Part shown: positions 7,253 to 14,324 of the stretch, piece after piece
How positions within the stretch are numbered: the stretch's first letter is position 1
Layout: every line of letters starts with the position of its first letter
Source of the DNA: Acidobacteria bacterium RIFCSPHIGHO2_01_FULL_67_28
Lineage (GTDB): Bacteria; Acidobacteriota; Terriglobia; Acidiferrales; 2-02-FULL-67-57
Direction: 5' to 3'
NCBI GenBank assembly: GCA_001766965.1
Contig: MEKM01000019.1
Coordinates: 384-14,707 of the forward strand
DNA: 14,324 nucleotides
Position numbers and translations under genes: made by a program
The notes under the pieces: generated by a model
What the model was told of the DNA's origin: nothing
The model's input: the letters and a program-made list of their open reading frames with translations, nothing else
Database searches by the model: none

Positions 7253-8350
7253 TTACCGCCCGGCCGCGGGACGCCGGTACTGGTAGTAGGCCGCGCAGGC
7301 GCCCTCGGCGGAAACCATGGGCGCGCCCAGGGGATTCTCCGGCGTGCAGCGGTTGCCGAAGGCCGGGCAGTCGAGCGGCTTCTTCAAGCCCTGCAAGACC
7401 TGGGCGCTCTGGCATTCGGGCGGCTCTTCGACGCCGGTGTCGGCGAGGCCGAAGATTCTTTCCGCGTCGAAGGCGGCGAGCTCCGGCCGCAGCCGCAGCC
7501 CGCTCCCGGGAATCCACCCCAGGCCGCGCCACTGGCGGTCGCAGACTTCGAAGACTTCTTCCATGATTTGCTGGGCGGGGCGGTTGCCTTCGCAGGTCAC
7601 GGAGCGGACGTACTGGTTTTCGGTTTCGGCGCGGCCTTGTTCGAGCTGCTCGACGAGCATGGCGATGGCTTCGAGCAAGTCGAGCGGCTCGAAGCCCCCC
7701 ACGACGATGGGCACGCGAAAGTCGCGGCTCAAGGCTTCGTACTCCCGGTAGCCCATCACCGTGCAGACGTGCCCGGGGGCGATGAAGCCCTGCACGCGGT
7801 TCACGGGCGAGCCGAGCAGCAGGCGGATGGCCGGCGGCACCAGCACGTGGGAGACGAGCAGAGAAAAATTCTTCAGGCCTTCCCGCCGCGCCTGCCAGGC
7901 GGCCCGGGCGTTGGCGGGGGCGGTGGTCTCAAACCCGATGGCGAAGAAAACCACCTGCCGCTCGGGCTGGGCGCGCGCGAGGCGCAGCGCATCCATCGGC
8001 GAGTAAACCACGCGCACGTCGCCGCCCGCAGCCTTGACGTGGAAGAGGTCGGTCTCGGAGCCCGGCACGCGCAGCATGTCGCCATAGGAGACAAAGGTGA
8101 CCTCCGGAAGCGACGCGAGCCGAATCGCTTTGTCCACGATTTCGAGCGGCGTGACGCAGACCGGGCAGCCGGGCCCGTGGACGAGCTCGATTTGCGGCGG
8201 CAGGAGCGAGTCGATCCCGTAGCGCATCAGAGTATGCGTCTGCCCGCCGCAAATCTCCATCAGCACCCAGGGGCGTGTCACCCGCCGCGTGATGCGCGCC
8301 ACCAGGGCGTGGGCCAGGCGCGGGTCACGGTACTCGTCGATGAACTTCAT
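7253..8350 (-). CDS. hypD: HypD, Fe(CN)2CO cofactor scaffold protein
   Basis: HypD works with HypC as the scaffold on which Fe(CN)2CO is built. It has 365 residues. The catalytic and iron-binding motifs are EICGGQTHT (C34) and HGPGCPVC (C62, C65). GFETTAP lies mid-protein. The [4Fe-4S] cluster cysteines are C313, C328, C335 and C352 in the C-terminal part, ending near GACAAYYQY. All expected residues are present. ATG 8350 overlaps the hypC stop as ATGA, which couples the translation of two proteins that form a complex. GGAG lies very close upstream of the start. Confidence 0.97.
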   Translation of the reverse strand: MKFIDEYRDPRLAHALVARITRRVTRPWVLMEICGGQTHTLMRYGIDSLLPPQIELVHGPGCPVCVTPLEIVDKAIRLASLPEVTFVSYGDMLRVPGSETDLFHVKAAGGDVRVVYSPMDALRLARAQPERQVVFFAIGFETTAPANARAAWQARREGLKNFSLLVSHVLVPPAIRLLLGSPVNRVQGFIAPGHVCTVMGYREYEALSRDFRVPIVVGGFEPLDLLEAIAMLVEQLEQGRAETENQYVRSVTCEGNRPAQQIMEEVFEVCDRQWRGLGWIPGSGLRLRPELAAFDAERIFGLADTGVEEPPECQSAQVLQGLKKPLDCPAFGNRCTPENPLGAPMVSAEGACAAYYQYRRPAAGR

Positions 8351-8607
8351 GGCTCCTGCTTCGCGGGCACATCGTCCGCTTCCAGTAAGTCGAGCTCTTC
8401 GAGCAGCCGGTAGGTGCGGGCCGCTTCGTCCGCGTCCACGCGGCTGATGGCGAAGCCCACGTGCACCATCACGTAGTCGCCGACTGTGGCTTCGGGGACG
8501 AAGTCGAGCACGACGGGCCGGCTGATGCCGCCGAATTCGACCCGGGCGACGCGGCTGCCCTGGCGTTCTTCAACCGCCTGAATCTTTCCCGGCACGGCCA
8601 GGCACAT
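8347..8607 (-). CDS. hypC: HypC/HybG-family chaperone
   Basis: HypC shuttles the Fe(CN)2CO unit from HypD to the hydrogenase large-subunit precursor. The 86-residue protein begins MCLAVPGKI, with the essential Cys2 exposed after Met removal, and has H49 in VMVHVGFAISRVD. I placed the start at 8607 rather than the in-frame ATG at 8625. A perfect AGGAGG (8613-8618) precedes 8607 by five bases, and family function needs Cys at position 2. It begins one base after the stop of the endopeptidase gene. The acidic tail is slightly longer than in short homologues. Confidence 0.96.
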   Translation of the reverse strand: MCLAVPGKIQAVEERQGSRVARVEFGGISRPVVLDFVPEATVGDYVMVHVGFAISRVDADEAARTYRLLEELDLLEADDVPAKQEP

Positions 8608-8608
8608 T

Positions 8609-9121
8609 TCAACCTCCTGCCCCATTGAGAAGATTGAGCACGCGGCGGACCACTTGGGGAAGCGCCGCCTTTACAGCAGGATGCATCGCGCCACCTACGG
8701 TCGAGCAGTCGGCCGCCTCGACCGCCAGCAATGTGATTTCCCCCGGCGCCGCGAGCCCCAGCGCCCGCGCCGCCGCCAGCGCTTCGAAGAGCCCGACGTA
8801 GTGGGGCGAGCCGCCCGGCGGAGTCTGCACATCTTCTTCTCGAAACGTGCGAATGGTGCCGGGCGGAGCGGCGCCGCTCACGATGGTGTCCACCACGACC
8901 AAACGCGGAGTGTCAAGGAGATGTTCGAGAAGATAGAAACCGGTCAGGGGAGTGAATACAACTTCAACGCCCTCGGGGCCCAGCCGCTCGAGCTCGGCGG
9001 CCACGGCGGCGCCCAGCGCGTCGTCGGCCAGCAGCTCGTTGCCCAGGCAGAGGACGCGGGCGGCGAGCCGGCCCGGGCCCGGCGGCGGGAGGCGCGACCG
9101 CGGATGCATCCGGCTACTCAT
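8609..9121 (-). CDS. [NiFe] hydrogenase maturation endopeptidase (HyaD/HycI family)
   Basis: This protease removes the C-terminal extension of the large subunit after nickel insertion. The 170 residues carry the three predicted nickel-sensing ligands of the family: E29 in CLGNELLADD, D78 in VVVDTIVSG and H107 in SPHYVGL (equivalents of HybD Glu16, Asp62 and His93). I prefer ATG 9121, since GGAGG (9129-9133) lies seven bases upstream and the start overlaps the mvhA stop by 8 bases. ATGs at 9136 and 9106 are also in frame. Being directly after the large subunit gene, it is almost certainly its dedicated protease. The subfamily name (HycI, FrcD or other) is not certain, so no symbol is given. 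Confidence 0.94.
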   Translation of the reverse strand: MSSRMHPRSRLPPPGPGRLAARVLCLGNELLADDALGAAVAAELERLGPEGVEVVFTPLTGFYLLEHLLDTPRLVVVDTIVSGAAPPGTIRTFREEDVQTPPGGSPHYVGLFEALAAARALGLAAPGEITLLAVEAADCSTVGGAMHPAVKAALPQVVRRVLNLLNGAGG

Positions 9122-10673
9122 GCTCGACCCTCCCATCGAGGTGACGCCGCAGCCGCGCCACGATGGCGCCGCGGTGGTCCCGCACCTCGACCAGCAACGG
9201 CATGCTCCCCGGCAGGGAATGAGTGGCGCACCCGTGGCAGGGGTCGTAGGCGCGGAAGGCCATCTCCACCATGTTCAGCAGGCCTTCGGGGATGTCGTTG
9301 CCGCGGAGCAACCCCTTGGCGGCCTTCTCGACGCTCATGGCGATGCGGGCGGCGTTGTTCTGCGTGGCCACGATTAGGTTGGCCTTTTGGATCACGCCGC
9401 GCTCGTCGGTCTGGTAATGGTGGAAGAGCGTGCCGCGCGGGGCTTCGACCACGCCGATGCCTTCGCGGGGCGTGGCGGTGGGCAGGGTGCGGACGTTCGG
9501 GTCGGTGAGCCCGGGGTCGGCGGCCAGCTCCTGCATGCGCTCGGCGGCGTAGAGCAGCTCGACCAGCCGCGCCCAGTGGTTGGCCAGGGTGTGATGGACG
9601 GGCTTGCCGCCGAGCGTGGCGAAGAATTTCTCGTAGGCGGCTTGGGCTTCGGGAGTCGCCATGCCGTCGGCGGCGTTCAGCCGCGCCAGCGGCGCCACCG
9701 CGTAGATGCTGGTGTCGGGGCCGTCGGTGAAGCCTTTCCACCCGAGCGGCTTCAGGTAGCAGAACTTCACGTAGCTCCAGGGCTCGACGTGCTCGGCGAC
9801 GTAGTCGAGGTACCGGGCCCCCGGGAACTTGGCCCACTCGCGCCCTTCCGGCGTGACCACGCGGATCTGGCCGTCGTAGAAGTTCACCCGGTTCTGCTCG
9901 TCCACCAGGCCCATGTAGCAGGTGCGATGGGTGAAAGTGTCGGAGACGATGAGCTTCACGTAATCGGGATTCTTCAGGACGACCGTCTCGAAGATTCCCA
10001 GGGTGAAGCGGGCGAACTCGACCGCGTCGGCCGCCGTCTCCCGGAAGGCGGCCTGCATCTCCGGCGTGAAGCGCTTGGCGACCCCGCCGGGCAGGCCGAG
10101 CACGGGATGGACGGCTTTGCCTCCGGCCAGCGCCATCAGCTCTCGCAGCCGCCGCCGCATGGCGATGACCTTCTTGGCGGTTTCTTCGCCCACGCGGGCG
10201 ATGACGCCGAGGATGTTGCGCTCCGCCGCCGGAGCCGTAGGCCCAACGACGAAGTCCGGCCCGCCGAGGAAGTAGAAGTGCAAAGCGTGGTCTTCCACCA
10301 TGAAGGTGCTGTAAATGAGCTCGCGAATCTTGCGCGCCGCCGGGGGCGGGCTGACCTGGTAGAGGGCGTCGAGCGCTTTGGTGGCGGCCATGTGGTGAGC
10401 GGTGGGACAGACGCCGCAAATGCGCGAGGTAATCTGCGGCATGTCCTCGGCCAGGCGCCCCTGGGCGAAGCGCTCGAACCCGCGCAGCTCGGGCACCTGG
10501 AAGTAGGCGTGCTCCACCTGGCCGCGCGCGTCGAGTACGATGTCGATCTTGCCGTGGCCTTCCAGACGGGTGATGGGGTCAATGGTGATGCGCCGCCGCG
10601 TGTAGTCGGCCTGGGCGCGGGCGGCGCCGGTCTGCCAGGCTTCTTCGACGGGAACGTTTTTCTTGGCGGTCAT
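9114..10673 (-). CDS. mvhA: Group 3c-type [NiFe] hydrogenase large subunit (MvhA-like)
   Basis: Catalytic subunit holding the Ni-Fe centre. In this 519-residue protein the L1 motif is RICGVCPTAHH (C86, C89) and the L2 motif is DPCHGCATH (477-485; C479, C482), so all four Ni/Fe cysteines are present. After H485 a 34-residue tail ending VEHE should be cut off by the endopeptidase encoded next. RITIDPITRLEGHGKIDI near the N-terminus is characteristic. There is no signal or anchor, so it is cytoplasmic. ATG 10673 is chosen over an in-frame TTG at 10688 because GAGGA (10682-10686) precedes it by eight bases. It lies 11 bases after mvhG. Association with MvhG, MvhD and HdrA marks it as the Hdr-linked (F420-non-reducing) type rather than F420- or NAD-reducing. 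Confidence 0.95.
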   Translation of the reverse strand: MTAKKNVPVEEAWQTGAARAQADYTRRRITIDPITRLEGHGKIDIVLDARGQVEHAYFQVPELRGFERFAQGRLAEDMPQITSRICGVCPTAHHMAATKALDALYQVSPPPAARKIRELIYSTFMVEDHALHFYFLGGPDFVVGPTAPAAERNILGVIARVGEETAKKVIAMRRRLRELMALAGGKAVHPVLGLPGGVAKRFTPEMQAAFRETAADAVEFARFTLGIFETVVLKNPDYVKLIVSDTFTHRTCYMGLVDEQNRVNFYDGQIRVVTPEGREWAKFPGARYLDYVAEHVEPWSYVKFCYLKPLGWKGFTDGPDTSIYAVAPLARLNAADGMATPEAQAAYEKFFATLGGKPVHHTLANHWARLVELLYAAERMQELAADPGLTDPNVRTLPTATPREGIGVVEAPRGTLFHHYQTDERGVIQKANLIVATQNNAARIAMSVEKAAKGLLRGNDIPEGLLNMVEMAFRAYDPCHGCATHSLPGSMPLLVEVRDHRGAIVARLRRHLDGRVEHE

Positions 10674-10684
10674 GGCGGTTGTCC

Positions 10685-11686
10685 TCAAGCGGCGATTTTT
10701 TCGCCGGCGCGCGCGGCAGCCGCCGGCCGCTTGCGCCGCAGGCGGGAGGTCGGGAGGCTGTAGCGGTAGAAGGTGCCCACCGGGTCGGGGATGGCGGCCA
10801 GGATGCGGTCAATCTCGTCAGCGTCGTCGCTCTCGACGAGGGAAGCGACGGCGGAGAGCGCCTTGGCGCCCTGGTCGCGGACGCGGCTGGTGGGCCCGAA
10901 GCAGCCGGTGCAGGGCATGTTGCCCTGGAGGCAGAGCGCTTCGCAGCCGCCGCGCGTGGCCGGGCCCATACAGAGCACGCCCTGCGCCAGCAGGCATTTG
11001 TCCTCTTCGAGGATTACTTCATGAGGCCGCTTGAAGGCGGTCAGCATGAGCTTCTCCGGCCGGCTGTCCTTGCGCGGGCACTCGTCGCAGAGGGCGCGGT
11101 CGGGAGCGAGCACCGCGCCCCGGGGCGGCAGCTGGCCGCTCAAGAGCGTCTGCACGGCGGCGAGGATGATCTTGGGCGTGGGAGCGCAGCCGGGAATGTA
11201 GTAGTCCACCTCGACCACCTGGTCGAGGGCGCGCACGGTATCGAAGAAGCCGGGCAGGGTGAGCTCGAAGCCGTCGACCCGGTGCCGCGGCTGCGGCGTG
11301 ATCCCCTCCGGGTTGACCGTGCTGGGAGAGTCGCGGTAGGCGGTCTGGAAGATCGTTTCCCGGTCCCAAAGATTGGCCAGCCCGGGAATGCCGCCCAGGT
11401 GCGAGCAGGCCCCGAAGGCGATCATGAGTTTCGACTTCTTCCGGAGCAGCCGCGCCATTTCTTCCTGCTCGGTGGTGCGGATGGCGCCGTTCAAGAAAGT
11501 GGCCAGCAGGGCGCCGTCCGCCAGGGCCTCGACGTCGTGCCGCTTGAAGTCGAGCGCCACCGGCCAGAACACGATGTCGACGGCGCCGACGACGTCGAGG
11601 ATTTTTTCCGCCAGGTCCACGACGGCTTCCTCGCAGCCGCCGCAGGAGGCGCACCAGTAGAAGGCGACTTTCGGTTTCTCGCTCAT
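10685..11686 (-). CDS. mvhG: Group 3c-type [NiFe] hydrogenase small subunit (MvhG-like)
   Basis: Electron-transfer subunit of 333 residues. The proximal cluster site is seen as WCASCGGCE (C12, C15, C18), GACSHLGGIPGLANL and YIPGCAPTP. A second Cys-rich stretch in the C-terminal half (CDECPRKD, EDKCLLAQGVLCMGP, GGCEALC and MPCTGCFGP) would hold the additional clusters typical of MvhG. No Tat signal is present, so it is a soluble cytoplasmic subunit, unlike periplasmic uptake hydrogenases. It shares one base with the mvhD stop (TGATG), with GAGGAGG upstream. It takes electrons from MvhA and would pass them to MvhD. Confidence 0.95.
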   Translation of the reverse strand: MSEKPKVAFYWCASCGGCEEAVVDLAEKILDVVGAVDIVFWPVALDFKRHDVEALADGALLATFLNGAIRTTEQEEMARLLRKKSKLMIAFGACSHLGGIPGLANLWDRETIFQTAYRDSPSTVNPEGITPQPRHRVDGFELTLPGFFDTVRALDQVVEVDYYIPGCAPTPKIILAAVQTLLSGQLPPRGAVLAPDRALCDECPRKDSRPEKLMLTAFKRPHEVILEEDKCLLAQGVLCMGPATRGGCEALCLQGNMPCTGCFGPTSRVRDQGAKALSAVASLVESDDADEIDRILAAIPDPVGTFYRYSLPTSRLRRKRPAAAARAGEKIAA

Positions 11687-12150
11687 CAGGCGGCCACCTC
11701 CTCGGCGAAGACTTCTTCGGGGACTTTCAGGCGCAGCGGGCCGAGCGCACGCACTTTTTCAACCATGTCGTTGACCACAGCTTTCACCTTGTCGGCCTCG
11801 GAGGCGGAGATCCACTCCAGGCGCAAACGCTCTTCCTCGATGCCCATCTCGCGCAAAAGCCGGCGCAGCAGGCGGAAGCGCCGCAGGGCTTTGTAGTTGC
11901 CCACCTGGTAGTGGCAGTCGCCCGGGTGACAGCCGCCGATGAGCACGCCGTCGGCGCCCCGGGCGAAGGCCTCCAGCACGAACTGCGGGTCCACGCGGCC
12001 CGAGCACATCACCCGGATGACGCGGGTGTTGGGCGCGTACTTCAGGCGCGAGGTGCCCGCCAGGTCGGCGGCCAGGTAGGTGCACCAGTTGCAGAAGAAA
12101 GCCACGATCCTGGGCTCAAACTTCCGCGGAGCCGGCGTCGCGTCAGGCAT
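11686..12150 (-). CDS. mvhD: MvhD-like electron-transfer subunit ([2Fe-2S] protein linking hydrogenase to HdrA)
   Basis: The protein has 154 residues. Conserved cysteines are C20 and C23 (FFCNWCTYLAADLAG), C49 (RVMCSGRVDP), and C74 and C79 (GGCHPGDCHYQVGN), the MvhD/FlpD signature. In methanogens this subunit carries a [2Fe-2S] cluster and moves electrons from MvhG to HdrA. I start it at ATG 12150. The longer open frame up to 12405 only shadows the end of hdrA and has no family sequence, while 12150 gives the classical 8-base overlap with the hdrA stop and has a GAGGGG nearby. It lies between hdrA and mvhG as expected for its bridging role. Confidence 0.95.
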   Translation of the reverse strand: MPDATPAPRKFEPRIVAFFCNWCTYLAADLAGTSRLKYAPNTRVIRVMCSGRVDPQFVLEAFARGADGVLIGGCHPGDCHYQVGNYKALRRFRLLRRLLREMGIEEERLRLEWISASEADKVKAVVNDMVEKVRALGPLRLKVPEEVFAEEVAA

Positions 12151-14140
12151 GGGCGAGTACCCCCTCGATTTCTTCGAAGATCTGGGCATCTTCGAACAGG
12201 TTTTGGCGGATGGAACCGGAGGGGCAGGCGGCCACGCACACGCCGCAGCCCTTGCAGAGGACTTCGTTGATTTCCGCTTTCTTCTTGGCCTCGACAAAGG
12301 TGATGGCGCTGTACGGGCAGAGCGGCACGCAGGTCTTGCAGCCCGAGCACTCTTCCTCCAGCACGTAGGCGGTGTTGGGCTCGAGCTCGACGAACTGGGC
12401 GTCAACGAGCGCCAGGGCTTCCGCGGCGGCGGCGCCCGCCTGGGCCACCGTGTCCGGGATGTCTTTCGGCCCCTGGCAGCAGCCGGCGAGGAAGATGCCG
12501 TCGGTAAAGGTGTTCACCGGGGCGAGCTTGGGGTGCCGCTCGAGGAAGAAGCCTTCCGTGGAGCAGGTGATGTTGAAGAGCCGTCGCACTTCCTGGGCGT
12601 CGGCGCGGGCTTCCAGGCCCGTCGCCAGCACCACCATGTCCACCGGGATGCGCCGCACCAGCCCGAGCAGGGTGTCCTCGGCCTGGAGCACCAGCCGCCC
12701 CGTGCCGTTCGGCTCCGGGTAGACGTCGGCCACCTTGCCGCGGATGAAGTGCGTGCCTTCCTCGGCCACGCGGTTGTAGAACTCCTCGAAAGCTTTTCCG
12801 GGGGCGCGGATGTCGATGTAGAAGTTGTAGACCTCGGCGTCGGTCTTCTCCTTGAGCAGGTGGGCGAGCTTGAGCGAGTACATGCAGCAGACGCGGGAGC
12901 AGTAGCGGTGGGTGTGCTCGTCGCGGCTGCCGACGCAGTGGATGATGCCGATGGTGCGGGGTTTGTGGCCGTCGCGCAGCAGCACTTCGCCGCCCGTGGG
13001 CCCGGCGGCGTTCACCAGCCGCTCCACTTCCAGCGCCGTGTAGACCCCCGGGTAGGTCCCGTAGCCGTAGTAGGGAATCCGCCGGGCGTCGAAGGGCTGG
13101 AAGCCGGTGGCCAGGATGATGGTGCCGACCTCGACCTCTTCGATCCGTTCCTGTTGCTTGAAGTCGATGGCCAGGCGGTCGCCGCAGACCTCGACGCAGG
13201 TCTTCTTGCACTTGCCGCTCTTGAACTCGATGCAGGTCTCCGGGTCGATGACCACCACCTGGGGGACGGCCTGGGGGAAGGGCAGGTAGATGGGCTTGCG
13301 CTTGCCCAGACCCAGGTTGAACTCGTCCGGGACTTTCGCCTGCTTGTAGACGCAGGCTTCGATGCACTCGAGGCAGCCCAGGCAGAGCTCTTCCACGATG
13401 TAGCGCGGCTTGCGCTTGACGGTGACTTTGAAGTTGCCGACGTAGCCGTCCACCTTGGTGACTTCCGAATAAGTCCAGAGGGTGATGTTCGGATGCGAGC
13501 GCACGGCGGTCATCTTGGGCGTCAGGATGCAGGCGGCGCAGTCGAGCGTGGGAAAGGTCTTGTCGAACTGGGCCATGTGCCCGCCGATGGTGGGCTCCCG
13601 CTCGACCAGATAGACCTTCTTGCCGGCGTTGGCCAGGGTCAACGCGGCGTGGATGCCGGCGATGCCGCCGCCCACCACCAGCACTTTCGGGTCGATGGGC
13701 ACGCGCCTGCGCTCGAGCGGCTGGTGCAGGCGCACGCGGCGCACCGCCGCCCGCACCAGGTCTTTCGCTTTCTCGGTGGCCGCCTCCCGGTCGGTGTGCA
13801 CCCAGGAGTCGTGCTCGCGCAGGTTGACCATCTGGAAGTAAAAGGGATTGAGCCCGCCCTGCTCGGTGGCCCGCCGGAAAGTCTTCTCGTGCAGGCAGGG
13901 CGAGCAGGCGGCCACCACCACGCGCCCGAGACCCAGGGCGCGGATGTCCTGCTTGATGAACTCCTGGCCGGGGTCCGAGCAGACGTACTTGTACTCCCGC
14001 GCCACCGTGACCCCCGGAAGGCCGGCGGCGTAAGCGGCCAGCTCGCGGACGTCGATGATGCCGGCAATGTTGGTGCCGCAATGGCAGACGTAGACCCCGA
14101 CGCCGCCGGCGCCGTTCCCGTTACGCTTGGGCTCCTGCAT
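12143..14140 (-). CDS. hdrA: Heterodisulfide reductase subunit A-like FAD/Fe-S protein
   Basis: A 665-residue soluble flavoprotein. An N-terminal Cys module comes first (VCHCGTN with C19 and C21; C54; ACSPCLHEKTF with C79 and C82). The FAD dinucleotide-binding loop is VVGGGIAGIHAA (155-166). The HdrA hallmark FPTLDCAACILTPKM (196-210) follows. A central ferredoxin-like insert has C253/256/259/263 and C303/311/315/319. RYCSRVCCMYSLK comes later, and a C-terminal 2x[4Fe-4S] ferredoxin domain has C598/601/604/608 and C629/632/635/639. In methanogens HdrA bifurcates electrons between ferredoxin and the HdrB disulfide site. Whether that happens here is inference. The ATG at 14140 has GAGGAG eight bases upstream and lies inside the preceding gene's end (20-base overlap). 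It overlaps mvhD by 8 bases. The inserted clusters lack the usual Pro after the last Cys. Confidence 0.96.
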   Translation of the reverse strand: MQEPKRNGNGAGGVGVYVCHCGTNIAGIIDVRELAAYAAGLPGVTVAREYKYVCSDPGQEFIKQDIRALGLGRVVVAACSPCLHEKTFRRATEQGGLNPFYFQMVNLREHDSWVHTDREAATEKAKDLVRAAVRRVRLHQPLERRRVPIDPKVLVVGGGIAGIHAALTLANAGKKVYLVEREPTIGGHMAQFDKTFPTLDCAACILTPKMTAVRSHPNITLWTYSEVTKVDGYVGNFKVTVKRKPRYIVEELCLGCLECIEACVYKQAKVPDEFNLGLGKRKPIYLPFPQAVPQVVVIDPETCIEFKSGKCKKTCVEVCGDRLAIDFKQQERIEEVEVGTIILATGFQPFDARRIPYYGYGTYPGVYTALEVERLVNAAGPTGGEVLLRDGHKPRTIGIIHCVGSRDEHTHRYCSRVCCMYSLKLAHLLKEKTDAEVYNFYIDIRAPGKAFEEFYNRVAEEGTHFIRGKVADVYPEPNGTGRLVLQAEDTLLGLVRRIPVDMVVLATGLEARADAQEVRRLFNITCSTEGFFLERHPKLAPVNTFTDGIFLAGCCQGPKDIPDTVAQAGAAAAEALALVDAQFVELEPNTAYVLEEECSGCKTCVPLCPYSAITFVEAKKKAEINEVLCKGCGVCVAACPSGSIRQNLFEDAQIFEEIEGVLAHA

Positions 14141-14324
14141 GCGAGTCGCTCCTCTCTTCGAGAGCCAGGGCTTCTTCCACCAGCTCGGTCAAGTCCTTGA
14201 CGGCGAGGCGCCCTTCCAGGCCGGTGGTCTTCAGGGCGTCGGTGAACATCACGTAGTCCTTGGGGCAGGCCACCACCAGGGTGCGCACGCCGTCGAGCGC
14301 GGCGGCTTCGCGCACGCGGGATTC
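14121..14324 (-). CDS. CCG-domain Fe-S protein, HdrB/HdrD-like (C-terminal fragment at window edge)
   Basis: Only the last 67 codons are visible; the gene continues past the right edge. The segment TLVVACPKDYVMFTDALKTT followed by AVKDLTELVEEAL resembles the end of a cysteine-rich CCG domain as in HdrB, HdrD and related Fe-S proteins, where a terminal Cys-Pro motif is followed by a helix and a 'vkDl.ELv' ending. CCG domains hold the noncubane clusters that reduce heterodisulfides. Here the last motif reads CPKD, so the usual second Cys of a CPxC motif is absent. Overlap by 20 bases with hdrA indicates the same operon and supports an Hdr partner role. The assignment is modest because the sequence is short; an HdrD-like or fused HdrCB protein is equally possible. 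Confidence 0.6.
   Translation of the reverse strand, partial: ESRVREAAALDGVRTLVVACPKDYVMFTDALKTTGLEGRLAVKDLTELVEEALALEERSDSHAGAQA

Noticed and set aside
5527..8413. Two long overlapping plus-strand open frames opposite hypB, hypA, hypE and hypD
   Set aside because: They cross real gene boundaries without regard to them and show no domain motifs; high GC content produces such frames.
9387..10763. 458-codon plus-strand open frame opposite mvhA
   Set aside because: Shadow of the hydrogenase large subunit, which has both L1 and L2 motifs on the other strand.
11686..12405. A longer 239-residue version of MvhD
   Set aside because: The extra 85 N-terminal residues are low-complexity shadow of the hdrA 3' end; the family sequence and the coupled start begin at 12150.
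12080..14200. 706-codon plus-strand open frame opposite hdrA
   Set aside because: Same antisense artefact. The minus-strand frame has all the HdrA motifs.
1..14324. Mobile elements, CRISPR arrays, tRNA or rRNA genes
   Set aside because: No terminal inverted repeats, transposase motifs, regular repeats or RNA gene signatures were seen; the window is almost fully covered by metabolic genes.

Overview
The window is GC-rich and every gene I can support is on the minus strand, so it reads from right (14324) to left (1). Strong AGGAGG-type ribosome binding sites, tight translational coupling and the protein families point to an anaerobic or facultative bacterium. I cannot fix the phylum; deeply branching high-GC lineages such as Acidobacteriota, Methylomirabilota/Rokubacteria, Nitrospirota or Desulfobacterota-like groups would fit.

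Region 1 (14324-2816) looks like one long operon for a cytoplasmic, heterodisulfide-reductase-linked [NiFe] hydrogenase (group 3c, Mvh type) plus its maturation set. The order is: the 3' end of an HdrB/HdrD-like CCG-domain protein, hdrA, mvhD, mvhG (small subunit), mvhA (large subunit), a hydrogenase maturation endopeptidase, hypC, hypD, hypE, hypA, hypB and hypF. Junctions range from a 20-nt overlap to a 31-nt gap, so there is little room for internal promoters. MvhA/MvhG would oxidise or evolve H2. MvhD would pass electrons to HdrA, whose FAD is the flavin-based bifurcation site in methanogen complexes. A CCG-domain partner would be the disulfide or other acceptor module. The Hyp proteins and the peptidase build and lock in the Ni-Fe(CN)2CO centre, so the locus supplies nearly all that this hydrogenase needs. 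The rest of the Hdr module lies beyond the right edge.

Region 2 (2815-2591) is a 225-bp intergenic stretch. It holds a perfect TGTGA-N6-TCACA palindrome, a CATATG box placed as for a CRP/FNR class II promoter, and a second small inverted repeat in the predicted leader. This looks like the control region of the next operon.

Region 3 (2590-1) is a second operon: an Rrf2-family regulator with an IscR/NsrR-like Cys/His cluster site, overlapping by one base a Tat-exported molybdopterin oxidoreductase of the type II DMSO reductase (NarG/NxrA/perchlorate-selenate reductase) family that runs off the left edge. Its FS0 iron-sulfur site has Asp where a Cys is expected. Its substrate cannot be read from the sequence. 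Inference: an organism that couples cytoplasmic H2 metabolism to Hdr-type electron bifurcation and separately controls a periplasmic anaerobic respiratory enzyme through an Fe-S sensor and possibly a CRP/FNR-type regulator.
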